A stretch of 7,098 nt of DNA from DATLMR01 sp035537555 (lineage in GTDB: Bacteria > Acidobacteriota > Blastocatellia > UBA7656): NCBI GenBank assembly GCA_035537555.1, contig DATLMR010000032.1:1-7098 (forward strand), in the 5' to 3' direction. Of this stretch, positions 1 through 5,449 are shown piece after piece. Under the pieces are notes generated by a model. That model was given only the letters and a program-made list of their open reading frames with translations, was not told where the DNA came from and made no database searches. Made by a program: the position numbers and the translations under genes. The first letter of the stretch is position 1; every line of letters begins with the position of its first letter.

Positions 1-1522
1 CTTTCAGGGCGAACTCCATCGCCGCCTCGGAATCATGCAGGTCGGTTTGAAGCACGGCGCGGCACAGCTCATTGAGGCCGACGGGGCTGATCGCGTGAAT
101 GGCCCAGTTGAGCTTCAGGAAAGGAGCGCCGCTCGCCCGCGTCGTCAGGGTCGCAAGTGGCCCGCGCTCGCCCAGGGCCAGCAGCTTCTCCAGGAATACG
201 CGTTTTTCGAGATGGGCCTGGGCCGCCGTCTCCATCAATCGAGTCAGCTCTTCAAAGACCTTCACCTGATTACCCGCCGCGAGATAACCGACGCGCGGCA
301 GGTTCAAAGAGACGATCTGGAACTGGGCCGAGCGCAGCGCGTGGCTATCGGTGCGTGCGAGGGCCCTGTCGTCGGATATTCCGTAACGGCGGTAGAACGT
401 GCCTTCATCGTCGCGGTCGAAGGCGATCGACAGTCCTCCGCGCTCGACCGCGAGCCGGCTCGCCAGCTCCAGCACCGAGCGGTAGCCGGGGATCTCGTTG
501 AAGTGCCGGTTGATGTGCAGTATGAGGCGCGGAGTGAGGAAGGCCCGGCCGGACCCGTCCCCTTCTATGAATACTTCGAAGAGGGCTTGAAGGAAGCGAT
601 GCGCTTCGATCGTGAAGTCGCCGTAAGTCTTATCGAGAAGCTCTCCCCCGGGGCCGATTGCCGGGCGCGATTTCATGTACGATGGCGCGTCCCAATCGAG
701 GTGAAGATCGGAGAAGACGATCTGCCCTCCGCGCGCCACGGCGGGGGCTGAAAATTCGAAGACGAAGGTTTGAGCCAGTTGTTTTATCGCGCGGTCATCG
801 GCGTCGACGAGGAAAGGCGCGACGGAGAAGTTGAGCGAATCCCAGGCGGCGGGCCCGGCCAGATACCCTTGCAGCGCCGCCGACAGCTTCACGATGTGCG
901 CTGCGAGCACTTCGACGCGCTTTGCGGGCCGCGAGCTCGAAAAGCCCTGCGGAAGAATCAGCCCGAACTGCTTCACATAATCGACGGCCGAGATCAGGGA
1001 GTAAGGCCGGTCTATCGCCCCGATTCCGTGAATGTGAATATCGCCGACGAGGTGGGCATTGGCGATCTGTTCCGAGAAGACGTGCAGGACGGCATACTCG
1101 CGCTTGATCGCTTCGGCCAGCACGAGGCTCGTCCCCTCAGGCCCGTAGGGCTGCGAGCCGGACTCGCTGACCGAGCTGTGAATGATCCGCTCCACGTCGT
1201 AGAAAGGGACTCCGAGGCGGGTGTGCCAGCGGTGCGCATCTTCCAGGCCGAGCTCAAGGAGCTTGGCATCGACGAGCCCGCGAATCAGCGACGAGCTGAG
1301 GGTGCGGAATCCCAGCTTCTGAATGAATTTGCGCACCTCGATGCCGATTTGAGCGGCGAGGTCCGCGTCTATATTGGCCTCTCGCACCAGGGCTTCGACT
1401 ATCCGCTGCGAATCGAACAGGGCCATATCCTCGTCCGACCGGCGGACGAGCACTTCAGGCTCACCGGCCTCGTCGGATGAGATATCCGCTCGATCGTTTT
1501 GGGGAAGCTGGTCGGGCTCCAT
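1..1522 (-). CDS. Class III (anaerobic) ribonucleoside-triphosphate reductase-like protein, N-terminal part, runs off window
   Basis: I translated this frame by hand on the minus strand. It is open without a stop from the ATG at 1522-1520 to the window edge, giving 507 residues. Residues about 23-115 form an ATP-cone, the nucleotide-binding allosteric domain of reductases (VLVRR near 24, FDSQRI at 36-41, SLIRGLVDAKL). NrdD landmarks follow: GDIHIHG at 160-166, RGGQ at 264-267, EGDGSG at 320-325, LNLPR at 406-410 and VGLNEL at 481-486. Class III enzymes reduce NTPs to dNTPs with a glycyl radical near the C-terminus, which would lie outside the window, as would the zinc-binding cysteines. Family lengths near 700 residues imply that about a quarter or more is missing. 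Oddly, the only cysteine is Cys487, so the finger-loop catalytic cysteine expected shortly before LNLPR is not seen. It could be a degenerate or repurposed paralogue, so I withhold the symbol nrdD. There is no Shine-Dalgarno sequence; the start is supported by a promoter just upstream. Confidence 0.85.
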   Translation of the reverse strand, partial: MEPDQLPQNDRADISSDEAGEPEVLVRRSDEDMALFDSQRIVEALVREANIDADLAAQIGIEVRKFIQKLGFRTLSSSLIRGLVDAKLLELGLEDAHRWHTRLGVPFYDVERIIHSSVSESGSQPYGPEGTSLVLAEAIKREYAVLHVFSEQIANAHLVGDIHIHGIGAIDRPYSLISAVDYVKQFGLILPQGFSSSRPAKRVEVLAAHIVKLSAALQGYLAGPAAWDSLNFSVAPFLVDADDRAIKQLAQTFVFEFSAPAVARGGQIVFSDLHLDWDAPSYMKSRPAIGPGGELLDKTYGDFTIEAHRFLQALFEVFIEGDGSGRAFLTPRLILHINRHFNEIPGYRSVLELASRLAVERGGLSIAFDRDDEGTFYRRYGISDDRALARTDSHALRSAQFQIVSLNLPRVGYLAAGNQVKVFEELTRLMETAAQAHLEKRVFLEKLLALGERGPLATLTTRASGAPFLKLNWAIHAISPVGLNELCRAVLQTDLHDSEAAMEFALK

Positions 1523-1532
1523 TGGCGGATAA

Positions 1533-1561
1533 AAGATACTTGTTTTGCGGGCCGGAAGCAA
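1533..1561 (-). promoter_or_regulatory. Predicted sigma70-type promoter of the reductase-like gene
   Basis: On the minus strand, TTGCTT (1561-1556) and TATCTT (1538-1533) are separated by 17 bp, the optimal spacing. Each box matches four or five of the six consensus positions. Transcription would start near 1526, only about 3-5 nt before the ATG at 1522, giving a nearly leaderless mRNA. This agrees with the absence of a ribosome binding site. The match is by eye only. Confidence 0.45.
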
Positions 1562-1580
1562 GCAGGGCATTCCGGAAGCC

Positions 1581-1609
1581 TTGCGGCGGCGCGGGCATTG
1601 AGGTATTTT
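1581..1609 (+). promoter_or_regulatory. Predicted sigma70-type promoter of purN
   Basis: TTGCGG (1581-1586) and TATTTT (1604-1609) are 17 bp apart and point toward purN. The expected transcription start near 1616 lies about 3 nt before the ATG at 1619, so this too would be a nearly leaderless transcript. The nearest purine-rich stretch, GAGG at 1600-1603, is 15 nt from the ATG, too far for a normal Shine-Dalgarno. The -35 box is only moderately similar to consensus. Confidence 0.4.
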
Positions 1610-1618
1610 CCGCCTCGT

Positions 1619-2224
1619 ATGGCAAAAGCGAAAATCGGCCTGTTGATCTCGGGTCGCGGGTCCAACATGGCCTCGATCCTCGACGCGATCGAGGAGGGCC
1701 GGGTGGACGCGGAAGCGGCGGTCGTCATCAGCAATATCGAGTCCGCCACGGGCCTGGCGCGGGCTCGCGAGCGGGGAGTCGAGACCCTCTTCATAGACCA
1801 CAGAGGCAGGAAGCGGGAAGAGCACGACCGCGAGATCGTCGCCGAATTAAGAAGCCGCGACGTGTCGATCGTCTGCCTGGCGGGCTACATGAGACTGGTC
1901 AGCGACTATTTCGTGCGAGAGTTCCAAAACCGCATTCTCAACATCCACCCTTCCCTGCTGCCCGCCTTTCCCGGGCTGGGCGCGCAGAAGCAGGCGCTCG
2001 ATCACGGAGTCAGGATAACGGGATGCACGGTTCACCTGGTCGATGAGCAGCTCGATCATGGCCCGATAGTCTTGCAGAGAGCGGTCGAAGTCCGCGAGGA
2101 CGATTCGGTCGAAACGCTATCGGCGCGAATCCTGGAACAGGAGCACCTCCTCTACCCGGAAGCGGTAGCGCTAGTCCTAGATGAAAGGTTCACGATCGAA
2201 GGGCGGCGCACTTATTTGAAGTGA
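1619..2224 (+). CDS. purN: Phosphoribosylglycinamide formyltransferase (GAR transformylase)
   Basis: This cytoplasmic enzyme transfers the formyl group of 10-formyl-THF to glycinamide ribonucleotide, the third step of de novo purine synthesis. At 201 residues it has the usual PurN length. The N-terminus KIGLLISGRGSN (residues 5-16) holds the phosphate-binding loop. AGYMR lies at 88-92. NIHPSLLPAFPGLGAQKQAL (108-127) contains the catalytic Asn108 and His110, and TVHLVDEQLDHGPI (137-150) contains His139 and Asp146, equivalent to the Asn106/His108/Asp144 triad of E. coli. The frame stays open upstream to an ATG at 1499, but that would add 40 non-family residues and overlap the divergent gene; the ATG at 1619 starts the conserved fold directly. 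No Shine-Dalgarno is visible. The gene stands alone, not next to purM or purH, and is divergent from the reductase-like gene, so both may respond to nucleotide demand. Confidence 0.96.
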   Translation: MAKAKIGLLISGRGSNMASILDAIEEGRVDAEAAVVISNIESATGLARARERGVETLFIDHRGRKREEHDREIVAELRSRDVSIVCLAGYMRLVSDYFVREFQNRILNIHPSLLPAFPGLGAQKQALDHGVRITGCTVHLVDEQLDHGPIVLQRAVEVREDDSVETLSARILEQEHLLYPEAVALVLDERFTIEGRRTYLK

Positions 2225-2280
2225 CCCGTTATCGAATGCCTGGAGAAGCGGAACGGGAGAAGGCGGCTGAAAGATAAGAA

Positions 2281-2344
2281 CAGCGACCCGAGTGTCGGAC
2301 TGCCTCGAAAGGATGATTCTACCAGCGTTATAATCGGGTCGCTG
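2281..2344. repeat. Perfect 11-bp inverted repeat with 42-nt spacer
   Basis: CAGCGACCCGA at 2281-2291 is exactly complementary to TCGGGTCGCTG at 2334-2344. The spacer is 42 nt. The arms are GC-rich enough to fold as RNA or to extrude as a cruciform. It may be part of a purN 3' end or a structured RNA. The right arm overlaps the last base of the TATAAT at 2329-2334, so it could also bear on a promoter there. Confidence 0.6.
2305..2334 (+). promoter_or_regulatory. Possible orphan promoter with consensus -10
   Basis: TATAAT at 2329-2334 is a perfect sigma70 -10 hexamer. The best -35 is TCGAAA at 2305-2310, with four of six matches and an 18-bp spacer. Transcription would start near 2341 and run into a region with no annotated plus-strand gene, toward the stem-loop at 2418-2443. 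It may drive a small RNA or be chance. Confidence 0.25.
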
Positions 2345-2417
2345 CCTATCGATTAGATTCATCGACACCCCCCCTCGCGTTGCCCGGCGAAAATTTCGGG
2401 AGATGAGAATGAAAAGA

Positions 2418-2443
2418 GCGCGCATCCTTTTATAGGAGCGCGC
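2418..2443. terminator. Stem-loop, possible transcription terminator
   Basis: GCGCGC (2418-2423) pairs with GCGCGC (2438-2443) and TCCT (2425-2428) pairs with AGGA (2434-2437). This gives a 10-bp stem with one bulged A (2424) and a five-base loop TTTAT. On the plus strand the stem is followed by CCGTTTC rather than a T-run, so as a Rho-independent terminator it is imperfect. Its position 194 nt after the purN stop suits a late terminator of purN or the end of a small RNA. Confidence 0.45.
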
Positions 2444-2445
2444 CC

Positions 2446-2474
2446 GTTTCGCACCCATTCTTCGCGGGCGAAAC
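2446..2474. repeat. 7-bp inverted repeat (hairpin)
   Basis: GTTTCGC (2446-2452) is complementary to GCGAAAC (2468-2474), with a 15-nt loop. It follows the stem-loop at 2418-2443 after two bases, so the two could stack as a double hairpin. No T-tract follows on either strand. Confidence 0.35.
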
Positions 2475-2518
2475 CTTGCGGAGGGGTCGTTTAAATTGCC
2501 TTGAAAATGCCCGTCGAT

Positions 2519-2574
2519 CAATCCATTCAATCCATTAATCGATCAATTGACCGGCTGACCGACTAACCGACTAA
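2519..2574. repeat. Short tandem repeat mosaic
   Basis: CAATCCATT occurs twice in perfect tandem (2519-2527, 2528-2536). The octamer CCGACTAA occurs twice in tandem (2559-2566, 2567-2574), preceded by the two-mismatch copy CCGGCTGA (2551-2558). CGATCAAT also appears at 2515-2522 and 2540-2547, around the first tandem. Copy numbers are too low for a satellite, but the pattern suggests replication slippage. Confidence 0.7.
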
Positions 2575-2579
2575 TCAAG

Positions 2580-2603
2580 GGGCCGGGCCGGGGCGGCCCG
2601 CCC
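2580..2603 (-). terminator. GC-rich hairpin at the end of the glycine-zipper gene
   Basis: Bases 2584-2589 pair with 2595-2600 around a five-base loop, and 2580-2582 pair with 2601-2603 past a bulged C at 2583, for nine mostly G-C pairs. The stem touches the TAG stop codon of the minus-strand gene (2605-2603). Only a weak CTTGATT follows in the minus direction, so an intrinsic terminator is possible but not typical. Confidence 0.35.
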
Positions 2604-3427
2604 TACCTGTAGCGGTCAGACCTGACGGAAAACTGGACGGGCTCGGTGATTATCATGCCTATCTCCGTACCGCTTTTAACTTCGGCCTCGTAGCCCTTCT
2701 TCAACATGCTCCCGGCCACGCCCGCGCCCGCGCCCAGGATTGCGCCGATCGCGGCGCCCTTTCCGCCTCCTATGGCTCCGCCCAGGACCGCTCCGCCCAT
2801 GCCGCCGCCGCCTATGAAGATGAGTTGCCGGTCTTCAGACGAGCGCCCGGTTATGTGGTTCTCCTGGTCGATCTCGCCCCCCTTAACGTCCTGAAGCTCG
2901 GTCATCGCCCCGTCGATCGAGTGCCTCGTCCCGTCAGGCAGGACGAGCGCATCGAAAGCCACGGCCATCTGGCCTTCCCGCCCGCGAGAACGGGCAGGCT
3001 GCGCCGAAGTGACGCGCCCTTCGATGATCGAGCCGGCCGGGACGACCTCGATTCCGCCCGCGTAGACGGGGGTCACGACCGTCGTCTTGAATCGGTCGCC
3101 CGCGCGCGCGGTCTCTGAGCTGAGGGGCTGATTCATCCTCAGCCTGAAGTACTGGCGCTGCGGCAGCGTGTAGGTCACGAAAACCGGGCCGACGACTTCC
3201 GCGCTCGATCCCTTATAGGAAGACGCGGCGCCTGTCCTCGCCGCAAGCGCGCCGGGGCGAGCCGCCGCCCGCGCGCGCGCGGAGCGGGTCTTGCGCTTCA
3301 GCGCAGGCTTGCCGCAACTGCAGGCGCTCTTTTTCTGGGCGGCCAGAGCCACGGAGCCGGCTACCGGCGAGCCCACGGCAAGCGCCATCGCCAGGATTGC
3401 GAACGAGCTGATAAGCTTTCTTTTCAT
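2603..3427 (-). CDS. Secreted glycine-zipper protein with VirB10/TrbI-like beta domain (uncharacterised)
   Basis: I do not recognise a named gene. The 274-residue product starts at the ATG at 3427-3425, which is preceded by GAGGG at 8-nt spacing and begins a clear Sec signal peptide (MKRK, hydrophobic 5-29, cleavage near ALAAQ). The frame extends to 3616, but that overlaps the uvrC end and buries the signal. A CSCGK motif (36-40) leads into a basic stretch (40-65). Residues about 88-180 are beta-rich, with VYAGGIEVVPAGSIIEGRV (121-139) and FDALVLPDGT (158-167), reminiscent of the C-terminal beta domain of VirB10/TrbI. Residues 206-239 are a glycine zipper (GGGGMGGAVLGGAIGGG then GAAIGAILGAGAGVAG), likely to insert into or pack within a membrane. 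A short beta tail, residues 253-268, ends the protein. It is 100 bp downstream of uvrC and possibly co-transcribed. It is probably periplasmic or outer-membrane associated; the role is unknown. Confidence 0.8.
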   Translation of the reverse strand: MKRKLISSFAILAMALAVGSPVAGSVALAAQKKSACSCGKPALKRKTRSARARAAARPGALAARTGAASSYKGSSAEVVGPVFVTYTLPQRQYFRLRMNQPLSSETARAGDRFKTTVVTPVYAGGIEVVPAGSIIEGRVTSAQPARSRGREGQMAVAFDALVLPDGTRHSIDGAMTELQDVKGGEIDQENHITGRSSEDRQLIFIGGGGMGGAVLGGAIGGGKGAAIGAILGAGAGVAGSMLKKGYEAEVKSGTEIGMIITEPVQFSVRSDRYR

Positions 3428-3442
3428 CTCCTGATCCCTCAC
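3428..3442 (-). promoter_or_regulatory. Ribosome binding site deciding the start of the glycine-zipper gene
   Basis: Reading the minus strand, GAGGG (3440-3436) lies 8 nt before the ATG at 3427. A second AGGAG abuts the ATG and is too close to serve it. The site supports the 274-residue start over the longer frame beginning at 3616. Confidence 0.65.
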
Positions 3443-3527
3443 ATTCGTTCCGTCTTTTTCGCGGAGTGGTATCAGATACGAGGGTGAGATGTTTCGGGGC
3501 GCGCGCCACGTTGTCCCGGGCCGACTT

Positions 3528-5363
3528 TCATTCCTCTTCCACGTCGGGTTCGGCCGGGATCTGCCGCAAATCACTGAAATGATCGACGATACGCCGGGCC
3601 TGCCGCTCGCCGACAAACGGCTTCAGCTCGGCGAAGCTCGCCTCCGAGACGCGCTTGAGGCTTCCGAAATTTCTGAGCAGACGGGCCTTCAGCTTCTCGC
3701 CGACTCCCGGAATGGAGGTAAGCTCCGATTGGAAATCGCGCATGGCGCGCCGCTTCCTGTGGTAAGTGACGGCGAAGCGGTGGGTCTCGTCGCGGATCAT
3801 CTGAATGAGCAGGAGCACGGGGGAGCTTCGGTCGAGCCGAATGGGCTCATCCCGGCCTTTGACGAAGAGCAGCTCCTCGCGCTTGGCGATCGAGGCGGTG
3901 GGGAGGGCTTCCAGCCCCAGCTCGTGAAGGGCGCGGGCGGCGGCGGCCAGCTGTCCCTTTCCGCCGTCGATCAGGACGAGATTCGGTAAGGGACGGTCTT
4001 CGCGCAGCAGCCGCGAGTAACGCCGTCCGACGACTTCGTACATCGATTGAAAGTCGTTGGCCTGCCCTTCGACCGATCTCACCTTGAACTTGCGGTAGTC
4101 GGACTTCTTCATCACCCCGCCTTCGCACACGACCATCGACGCGACGTTCTCGTCGCCCTGGATGTTCGATATGTCGAAGGACTCGATCCGCTCCGGGATC
4201 TCGGGGAGCCCGAGCGCCTCCTGAAGCTCCTGCAGAACCTTCCGCATGTCGGGCCGTTGCACGCGGAATCTCTGATCGAAATTGAGCCGCGCGTTCTTTT
4301 CCACGAGGTCTATCAGGTCGCGCTTGATGCCGCGCAGCGGAGAGACTATGTGAACCCGCCTGCCGCGCTGGGTCGTGAGGTACTCTTCGAGCAGCTCGCG
4401 GTCCTCGAAATCGACGGGCACGTGGACCTCGCCGGGAGCGTAATCGCCCGCCGTGTAATACTGCTTGAGCGCCTGCCCGACGAAGGCCCCCGGCTCGAAC
4501 GGATCGGCGATGTCCTCCCAGAAGAATTCGCGCTTGCCGACGACCTTCCCCTCGCGCATGGTGAAGAGCGAGAGCGCCAGCTGATGCCCCTCGCGATAAT
4601 ACCCGAAGATGTCTATGTCTTCGCCCGAGACGGTGAGCATCTTCTGCTGCTCTCCGAGCTTTTCAATCGTCTTCAACTGATCGCGGTAGCGGGCCGCGGC
4701 CTCGAAGCGAAGCTCTTCGGAAGCCCTCTGCATACGCTCCTGCAAAGCCTCGGTCAGGTCGGCCGTCTTCCCCTGCAATAGGAGCTCCACGTCGCGCACG
4801 GCTTCATCATAGTGGGGGATGGAGCAGAGCTCTTTAACGCAAGGGCCGAGGCAGCGCTTTATGTGATATTCGAGGCAGGGGCGGTCGGCTTTGCCGTCGA
4901 TCTCCATCGTGCAGGTGCGGAGCTGAAAGTACCTGTTGATCAAATCGAGCGTATGCCAGGCGAGCGAAGGCGGAAGATAAGGCCCGTAGTACCGCGAGCC
5001 GTCTTTGATGATCTTGCGGGCGATGATCGCGCGGGGCGCGGGCTCGTTTGTGATCTTGATATGCGGGTACTGCTTGTCGTCTTTCAGCAGTACGTTGAAA
5101 GGCGGCTTGTGCTTCTTGATGAGGTTGCATTCGAGGGCCAGGGCCTCGATCTCGTTATCGGTGACGAACAGATCAAAGTCGGCTATGCGCGATACCAACT
5201 CGTTGGTCTTCGCGTCGTGCGAGCGGTAAGAGTGGAAGTACTGGCGCACGCGATTGCGCAGGTTCTTCGCTTTACCGACGTAGAGAATCTTATTGTTCTC
5301 GTCGCGGTATATATAGCAGCCGGGCTGCGTGGGCAGGCTCGCAAGTTTTTCGGCAAGGGTCAT
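3528..5363 (-). CDS. uvrC: UvrABC excinuclease subunit C
   Basis: UvrC is the nuclease of nucleotide excision repair: recruited to the UvrB-DNA complex, it cuts 3' and then 5' of the lesion. The 611-residue length is normal. The GIY-YIG domain (about 12-95) makes the 3' cut and shows GCYIYRD (15-21), YVGKAKNLRNRV (28-39) and the Glu in NEIEAL (about 73). A cysteine set at 151, 163, 171 and 175 has exactly the spacing of the cluster ligands reported for E. coli UvrC (154, 166, 174, 178). A UVR motif that binds UvrB lies at about 203-236. The RNase H-like domain for the 5' cut has FDISN (Asp397), LIDGGKG (Asp466) and His528. A helix-hairpin-helix DNA-binding region with IPGVGEKLKARLL lies at 551-563. 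The N-terminus fits the family, but no Shine-Dalgarno precedes the ATG. It lies 86 bp after an unknown secreted-protein gene and may be transcribed with it. No uvrA or uvrB is nearby. Confidence 0.98.
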   Translation of the reverse strand: MTLAEKLASLPTQPGCYIYRDENNKILYVGKAKNLRNRVRQYFHSYRSHDAKTNELVSRIADFDLFVTDNEIEALALECNLIKKHKPPFNVLLKDDKQYPHIKITNEPAPRAIIARKIIKDGSRYYGPYLPPSLAWHTLDLINRYFQLRTCTMEIDGKADRPCLEYHIKRCLGPCVKELCSIPHYDEAVRDVELLLQGKTADLTEALQERMQRASEELRFEAAARYRDQLKTIEKLGEQQKMLTVSGEDIDIFGYYREGHQLALSLFTMREGKVVGKREFFWEDIADPFEPGAFVGQALKQYYTAGDYAPGEVHVPVDFEDRELLEEYLTTQRGRRVHIVSPLRGIKRDLIDLVEKNARLNFDQRFRVQRPDMRKVLQELQEALGLPEIPERIESFDISNIQGDENVASMVVCEGGVMKKSDYRKFKVRSVEGQANDFQSMYEVVGRRYSRLLREDRPLPNLVLIDGGKGQLAAAARALHELGLEALPTASIAKREELLFVKGRDEPIRLDRSSPVLLLIQMIRDETHRFAVTYHRKRRAMRDFQSELTSIPGVGEKLKARLLRNFGSLKRVSEASFAELKPFVGERQARRIVDHFSDLRQIPAEPDVEEE

Positions 5364-5449
5364 ATGGGTAAAATCGGGCGAGGGAGCCGGGGGCGGGCCG
5401 GGTCAGGAGCGACTCTGAGTGCGACCCCTGCCCGTCCCCGGCACGCGGC
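5364..5449 (-). other. 86-bp gap between the secreted-protein gene and uvrC
   Basis: The gap is GC-rich and has no convincing promoter or ribosome binding site for uvrC. An AT-rich GATTTT (5375-5370) sits where a -10 box for a leaderless uvrC mRNA would lie, but no -35 box is found. GGGTC (5400-5404) and GACCC (5423-5427) could form a weak 5-bp stem. Read-through from the gene upstream seems the simplest source of uvrC transcript. Confidence 0.35.

Larger units (their letters stand above)
2225..2602. other. Convergent intergenic region with inverted and tandem repeats
   Basis: This 378-bp stretch lies between the stops of purN (plus) and the glycine-zipper gene (minus). I see no convincing gene in it. 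In order it holds an 11-bp inverted repeat ending in a TATAAT (2281-2344), a run of seven or more C (about 2367-2374), a stem-loop (2418-2443), a weaker stem-loop (2446-2474), short tandem repeats (2519-2574) and a GC-rich hairpin touching the downstream stop codon (2580-2603). The structures could end transcription from both sides, but none has a proper T-tract. Confidence 0.6.

Noticed and set aside
35..1480. Two long plus-strand frames (35-751 and 770-1480)
   Set aside because: They are antisense to the reductase-like gene, whose minus-strand frame has recognisable domains throughout; the plus-strand translations have no family features.
1499..1618. A 40-residue N-terminal extension of PurN from the ATG at 1499
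   Set aside because: It overlaps the divergent gene's start and promoter, adds no PurN sequence, and the family begins exactly at the ATG at 1619.
2281..2344. A tRNA on the minus strand, suggested by the terminal stem and GGTAGAATC
   Set aside because: The end stem is 11 bp rather than 7, the span is only 64 nt, and there is no TTCRA T-loop or foldable anticodon arm.
2177..2530. A 117-residue minus-strand frame in the intergenic region
   Set aside because: It overlaps the purN 3' end, crosses the inverted repeats and tandem repeats, and has no recognisable domain or ribosome binding site.
3428..3616. A 63-residue upstream extension of the glycine-zipper protein
   Set aside because: It overlaps the uvrC 3' end and would bury a clear signal peptide; a ribosome binding site supports the ATG at 3427.
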